From Cristatella mucedo (Eukaryota; Bryozoa; Phylactolaemata; Cristatellidae): a DNA stretch of 11,763 nucleotides. Position numbers and translations under genes: made by a program. The notes under the pieces were generated by a model that was not told the DNA's origin, searched no databases, and saw only the letters and a program-made list of their open reading frames with translations. Positions 8,253-11,763 of the stretch are shown here, in pieces. Numbering within the stretch: the first letter of the stretch is position 1; every line of letters begins with the position of its first letter. The stretch spans positions 973,501 to 985,263 of the forward strand of contig WPIO01000144.1 in assembly GCA_009760855.2 (NCBI GenBank), in the 5' to 3' direction.

Positions 8253-8979
8253 GATATGCAAGGGCATGCAATGTAGGCATGCTTTAAACTGCTTTACTGG
8301 TTAACCCGGAAACCTTACTAAACCAGCGAGCAAACAATATCTTCAGTCCCATTCCAGCAAGAAATAAACAGACGCGTTTTTGTTTCTAAACCAGCCTGTA
8401 TTGATCGCTCAACGTTCAAATTGAACCAAAACAACGTCCTATCAGATCCGTTTATTGAAATGCTAAACAAACACTATTGTTATAATCTTTTCACCTATTT
8501 AGCTAGCTAAATTAAAATGTGCCTTTCCCAACAAATGTTAAAGTTTTTCTTCTGCTTTTTCAAAATACCTGTTTTTCTCAAAAGTCAGGTTAGTTCAGCT
8601 ATTATTGTGCACATGCCAGATGTTGTGCATATCGCAGCATTCTCAAAATAGAAATTTATTTGACATGCCGTTATTAAAGTCGATAACTCAACCGTTTTCA
8701 TCTAAAGTCATAAAAATACCTAGTTGCTGACACTCTGCTAGCATACACTGAATGCATTAGATAAGCAGTGCTGTATCCTTTAGCATATATGTATTAGGGT
8801 CCTCTCACAGATGCCACTCTACAACCAGGAAATAGGGTAGGACGTATGGCATCGTTTCTGTCTGTCGGCTGACGTAATTGCACTCGCTTAACGGAATATG
8901 GTGTAGGGAAAGAAAAAGATCGCGAACATATATTAAAGGATTGGAGAATCATTGAGGTGCGGATCGACGGATCTCGAAC

Positions 8980-9532
8980 ACGGATTGACTTCAAGGTTTG
9001 GTCGCTCACTTTTTAGTCCCTATATTCTATGGCTCCAGCCTATCTCTCAGATATACTCCCCCATCAGGCCAAGCATCGTATCACCCGATTTTCGGAATCC
9101 AAAAGTCTAGAAATGCCTTGTACAAACCTTACATCCTGTGGAGTCCGTGTATTTAGTTCGTATGCTCCCAAAGCCTGGAATTCCCTCCTGACCTGCGTCA
9201 GAACATCCCCTGACCTGACCACATTTAAAAGGAAAGGAAAGGAAATTTAAAAGGAACTTAAAACACACCTATTTTGGACAGCATTTAGTGGGTCCCTGTG
9301 ATTCGTCCTTGATGTGCTTATGCATGCTGACACTGTGCTTGCTGCCACTAACCATATTTGCATGCTGACCCTGTGCATGTCACCCCTAATTACGTTATTC
9401 ATTGTGTTTGTTTTTCAAGCATAATTATACTTACCATTCAATTGCATTTCACTTTGCAGCAAAAGTAAAGTGCCTAGAAAGAGAATGAGTTCTCTGTGTG
9501 TGCTTTAGCAAGTGCATTATCAATATTATTAT
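8980..9532 (+). mobile_element. Element B: 5'-truncated retrotransposon, copy 2
   Basis: This is the same insertion as 3020-3564, carried in the second unit, with identical flanks. The two copies agree closely except in a patch around 9112-9190 and a short length difference in the 3' untranslated region, where copy 2 has about eight more bases (attgtgtttgtttttcaag). That longer form matches element A better, so copy 1 probably lost those bases. The decayed tail ends near 9532. Confidence 0.85.
8981..9301 (+). pseudogene. Reverse transcriptase C-terminus (ORF2 remnant of element B, copy 2)
   Basis: This is the counterpart of 3021-3342. It shares the early TAG (9014-9016) and the 22-base internal repeat (ATTTAAAAGGAA at 9223-9234 and 9245-9256), but not the one-base insertion of copy 1. 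An open stretch of 73 codons therefore runs from the ATG at 9029 (MAPAYLSDIL) through FSSYAPKAWNSLL and LTTFKRK to a TAA at 9248-9250. The Trp in APKAWN is kept here, whereas both element A copies have lost it. After the frameshift LKTHLFWTAFSGSL follows in another frame. It is not a working gene; the open stretch survives by chance. Confidence 0.83.
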
Positions 9533-10226
9533 GTAGGTGATTGTTGTACATATTAGTTGCCTTGCTAATTGTTCAAGAATCTGATTGAATGAAGTGATAG
9601 TGAAAGGTGGTGATCTATGCAACTACTTGCCCCACTGAGGTCTTTTAGAACCCAGTAAACTTTCAAAAGTGTAAGATTTTACCAGTATTCGATCGTTGGA
9701 ACGTGCTCTGTCATTAAATTCAAAACCGTCGGTTACCAAACAGGCACATTATACACTTGAATCGTTTTGCCTAAGTGCCTCTACAACCTGAATTGTGGCT
9801 AATGCCTTGAGAGCACTTTCAAACGTGAAACACTCAACCGGAAAACATATGTGCAGACGTTACCATACAAGTTTATTGTTTAATTGGAGGCGATCGCACC
9901 AGCTTTTATCGCAATAACCCTGGGTGATACAGTGGTGCAACTTTTGGTTTGGTCACTTGTACATGAAAAAGGATCTATATGGGAAACCGATTTGACAACA
10001 GCTCTGACTGCTCCTAGTGGAATTGCTGATAATTCAGAGGATTTCAGTAATCTTAAATAGATTGGGCGAATGGCCATTGTCCTCACAGTCGTCTAGTCTA
10101 ACAACAGGAGAACTAGGTACATTATGAAGTCAATGTTACGAAATTAGCACTGGCAATTTTCACGTCAAAACACGCGTCCGGTTAAATCGGATCCACTGTA
10201 ATACATTCGCATAGGTTGGATGATTA

Positions 10227-11132
10227 GATCAGTATGCACAGTGAATCAATATTTTATTCTCTTATTCAACGTGTCTGCTCGATAGATGCAGCTTTCTCAT
10301 ATGAGAGTGATCACATACATGTGACGAGACTGATATGGTGCACGTAGCCATGCCGGCTGCAAAAGCTTTACCACATTCAAAAGAGGCAGCTGTGGGAGAC
10401 TGTTAGGACCGCCTAATACCGATTTGGTAACCACATGGATATGGGAAGCAAACAATACCTACAGGTACTGAGAAACGCTTGTGCAGTGTCAAACACATCA
10501 AAACTGCAAGTTTTCCAGCATGGCTCGCTTTAGTTGTCTCATTTCTACACTGCATGAGAGCATGACTCGCGATTAAGTAGCTTGTAGGCAAGTGGTGAGT
10601 AGCAGCAGGACTATTACAGTCTTTTCATGCTGGCTGTACATCGTTCATCCGTTCGTTTTAATTAGGCTGAAGGTCTAATTGATTCCTTCCCAAGCCGGTT
10701 GGAAGCTTATGCCTATATGCTCCTGATTGGACCTGTAACGATCTTTAATCTTATTATGCTACCCAGTGTTTCTGATTCTCTCTGTGACTACACAGCCAGC
10801 CGATTTGACAACTTCACTATTGCTTGTGTGCACTTTTTAAAAGTATTCCTTAAACCAAGACTTTCAGTAGCATTCCAGTAGAGATTAGCAGTTGAATCTG
10901 TCTTCCTCGAGGGCCGATTGAAAAACGTGCCTCCTTTTAACCATTGAGGTGGTCGGTATTCGAATTCTGCCTTTATGTAATACTTTATTCCCTAAGTGGT
11001 AGTCGTTGTCATTGCCAACGAGCCAACTTTACAATGACACAAATGAGACTCTCCTATAAGCTGATAACGTTTAAAACGGCCGTTTTATCGTCGAATAACT
11101 GCTGATTGTTTAGGAAAACAGAATCGTATCTG
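10227..11132. other. Beta-specific segment 1, no gene seen (copy 2)
   Basis: This closely matches 4259-5164, with the palindrome AAAACGGCCGTTTT retained at 11073-11086. The minus-strand frame at 10403-10591 differs from its copy-1 partner by five bases, giving two amino-acid changes, so it shows no sign of protein-level constraint. No gene is recognised. Confidence 0.6.
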
Positions 11133-11370
11133 TCAGTGCATTAGCCCTAAACTACAAGAACAAATTATGGGATATAAGTAAACGTTATTCAGTTATTGCA
11201 TGATCTGCAGAGAACATGCAAGCACATGCAATCTAGGCAAGACCAAAATCATTTTACTGAATAACCATGAACCCGTACTAACCCTGCTAGCAAACAATAC
11301 TTGCATGCACATTTCATAAAAAATTAAACGCACACGTTTCAGTGTTTTATGCAGCCTAACCGATGTCAGC

Positions 11371-11763
11371 TGGTGGCCCAGCCCGTCAGGGAGACTTGAC
11401 ACAAAAAAGATCACCACTCGCCTAATGGTCAAGCTTTCTCAGTGCATTTTTCAGTGTTTTGACATTATGCACGAAGGTAGCTGCGAAGACTTGTATTCCC
11501 AGCTGACTAGGACTCCTCTAGGCTAAACGACATGGTTACCGAGAAAAAGATATATTGGGAGAATAAAAAAGAACGATAAAAAACAGACTTGCATCATTCT
11601 TACTCATACCACATGCACGCCTTGAAATCCACAGGACAGTGATGGCTTGTTATGTCCTTAGCCCCCATGAAATAGTTCATATTAAGTGATAAGTTTGTCG
11701 TTAAACTTATGTGCATAGTGCCTACAGTTATCAGTGCGGAAAAATCGTACAGTTCTAATTCAA
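11371..11763. other. Beta-specific segment 2, cut by the window end (copy 2)
   Basis: This corresponds to 5403-5893 with about 123 bases missing near 11627 and many small insertions and deletions between 11395 and 11640. From 11630 onward it again matches copy 1 closely. No gene is recognised. Confidence 0.6.

Larger units (their letters stand above)
7487..8253 (-). mobile_element. Element A: 5'-truncated CR1/L2-type retrotransposon, copy 2
   Basis: This is the same insertion as 1531-2293, carried in the second tandem unit. It has the same flanks, the same truncation point and the same minus-strand orientation. The (ATT)n tail is slightly longer here (plus-strand AAT repeats at about 7487-7506). 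Parts of it differ strongly from copy 1 while other parts are identical, a mosaic described in the findings. The 3' untranslated region lies between the tail and the ORF2 stop at 7722. Confidence 0.85.
6138..8400. repeat. Alpha half-unit, copy 2
   Basis: This matches alpha copy 1 at an offset of about 6063 bases at its left end and 5960 after the microsatellite. It has lost about 117 bp present in copy 1: the junction ggcta|ccctagg lies near 6933-6934, and the corresponding copy-1 edges share only two bases (ta). The AT microsatellite is longer here. Element A is present at the same site and in the same orientation as in copy 1, so that insertion predates duplication of the 6 kb unit. Bases 6138-7243 contain no recognisable gene. 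Confidence 0.8.
7487..9532. repeat. Inverted arms formed by elements A and B, copy 2
   Basis: Arms at 7487-8022 and 8980-9532 reproduce the arrangement of copy 1, with a spacer of about 957 bases. Retention in both units means the inverted pair is part of the amplified repeat. Confidence 0.8.
6065..11763. repeat. Tandem unit copy 2, cut by the window end
   Basis: This is a direct repeat of 1-5893. The last bases, cagttctaattcaa, match 5880-5893, so about 170 bases of the unit lie beyond the window. Relative to copy 1 it lacks about 117 bp (copy-1 bases 871-987, junction near 6933) and about 123 bp (copy-1 bases 5637-5759, junction near 11627). It has a longer AT microsatellite at 7244-7362. 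Differences are clustered: long blocks are nearly identical, while parts of both retroelements and the stretch 11395-11640 differ much more. Whether the array continues on either side cannot be seen. Confidence 0.95.
8401..11763. repeat. Beta half-unit, copy 2 (incomplete)
   Basis: This matches beta copy 1 with offsets of 5960 before element B and 5968 after it. Element B occupies the same site and strand as in copy 1. The stretch 9533-11370 is mostly a close match to 3565-5400. From about 11395 to 11640 single-base insertions and deletions become frequent and about 123 bp are missing. The match then becomes close again up to the window end. No gene is recognised apart from the element B remnant. 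Confidence 0.8.

Noticed and set aside
1-11763. CRISPR array, rRNA, tRNA or bacterial operon signals
   Set aside because: No regularly spaced short repeats, no rRNA landmarks and no ribosome-binding sites before long frames were seen. The retroelement content indicates a eukaryotic genome.

Overview
This window looks like non-coding, repeat-dominated DNA from an animal genome. The support is a CR1/L2/Rex1-type non-LTR retrotransposon remnant with (ATT)n tails, long (AT)n and (ATTT)n microsatellites, AT-rich composition, and no gene-dense or operon-like organisation. The species cannot be named from the sequence; related retroelements occur widely in cnidarians, molluscs, lancelets and fish. 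I find no intact host gene, rRNA, tRNA or CRISPR array.

The main structure is a tandem array. A unit of about 6.06 kb fills positions 1-6064. It starts again at 6065 and runs, in register and almost complete, to the window end, with about 170 bases of the second copy missing. Most aligned blocks differ by only a few percent. The copies also differ by two deletions of about 120 bp in copy 2, by microsatellite length, and by several patches of raised divergence.

Each unit is itself composite. It holds two diverged halves that align to each other in the same orientation, here called alpha (about 75-2440 and 6138-8400) and beta (about 2441-6137 and 8401 to the end). Their best block is about 90% identical by eye. 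The window therefore shows a higher-order pattern, alpha-beta-alpha-beta, built from an older duplicated repeat. Alpha lacks two long beta segments (about 4259-5164 and 5400-6137); at the first of these it carries the microsatellite instead.

Each half carries one 5'-truncated, decayed retrotransposon of the same family at a different site and in opposite orientation. Element A is in alpha on the minus strand, and element B is in beta on the plus strand. The A site is empty in beta and the B site is empty in alpha. This orders the events: duplication of an ancestral repeat, separate insertions, then amplification of the roughly 6 kb composite. A and B also form inverted arms of about 0.53 kb separated by about 0.96 kb in every unit. 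The only protein-coding signal is the decayed reverse-transcriptase C-terminus in the four element copies.
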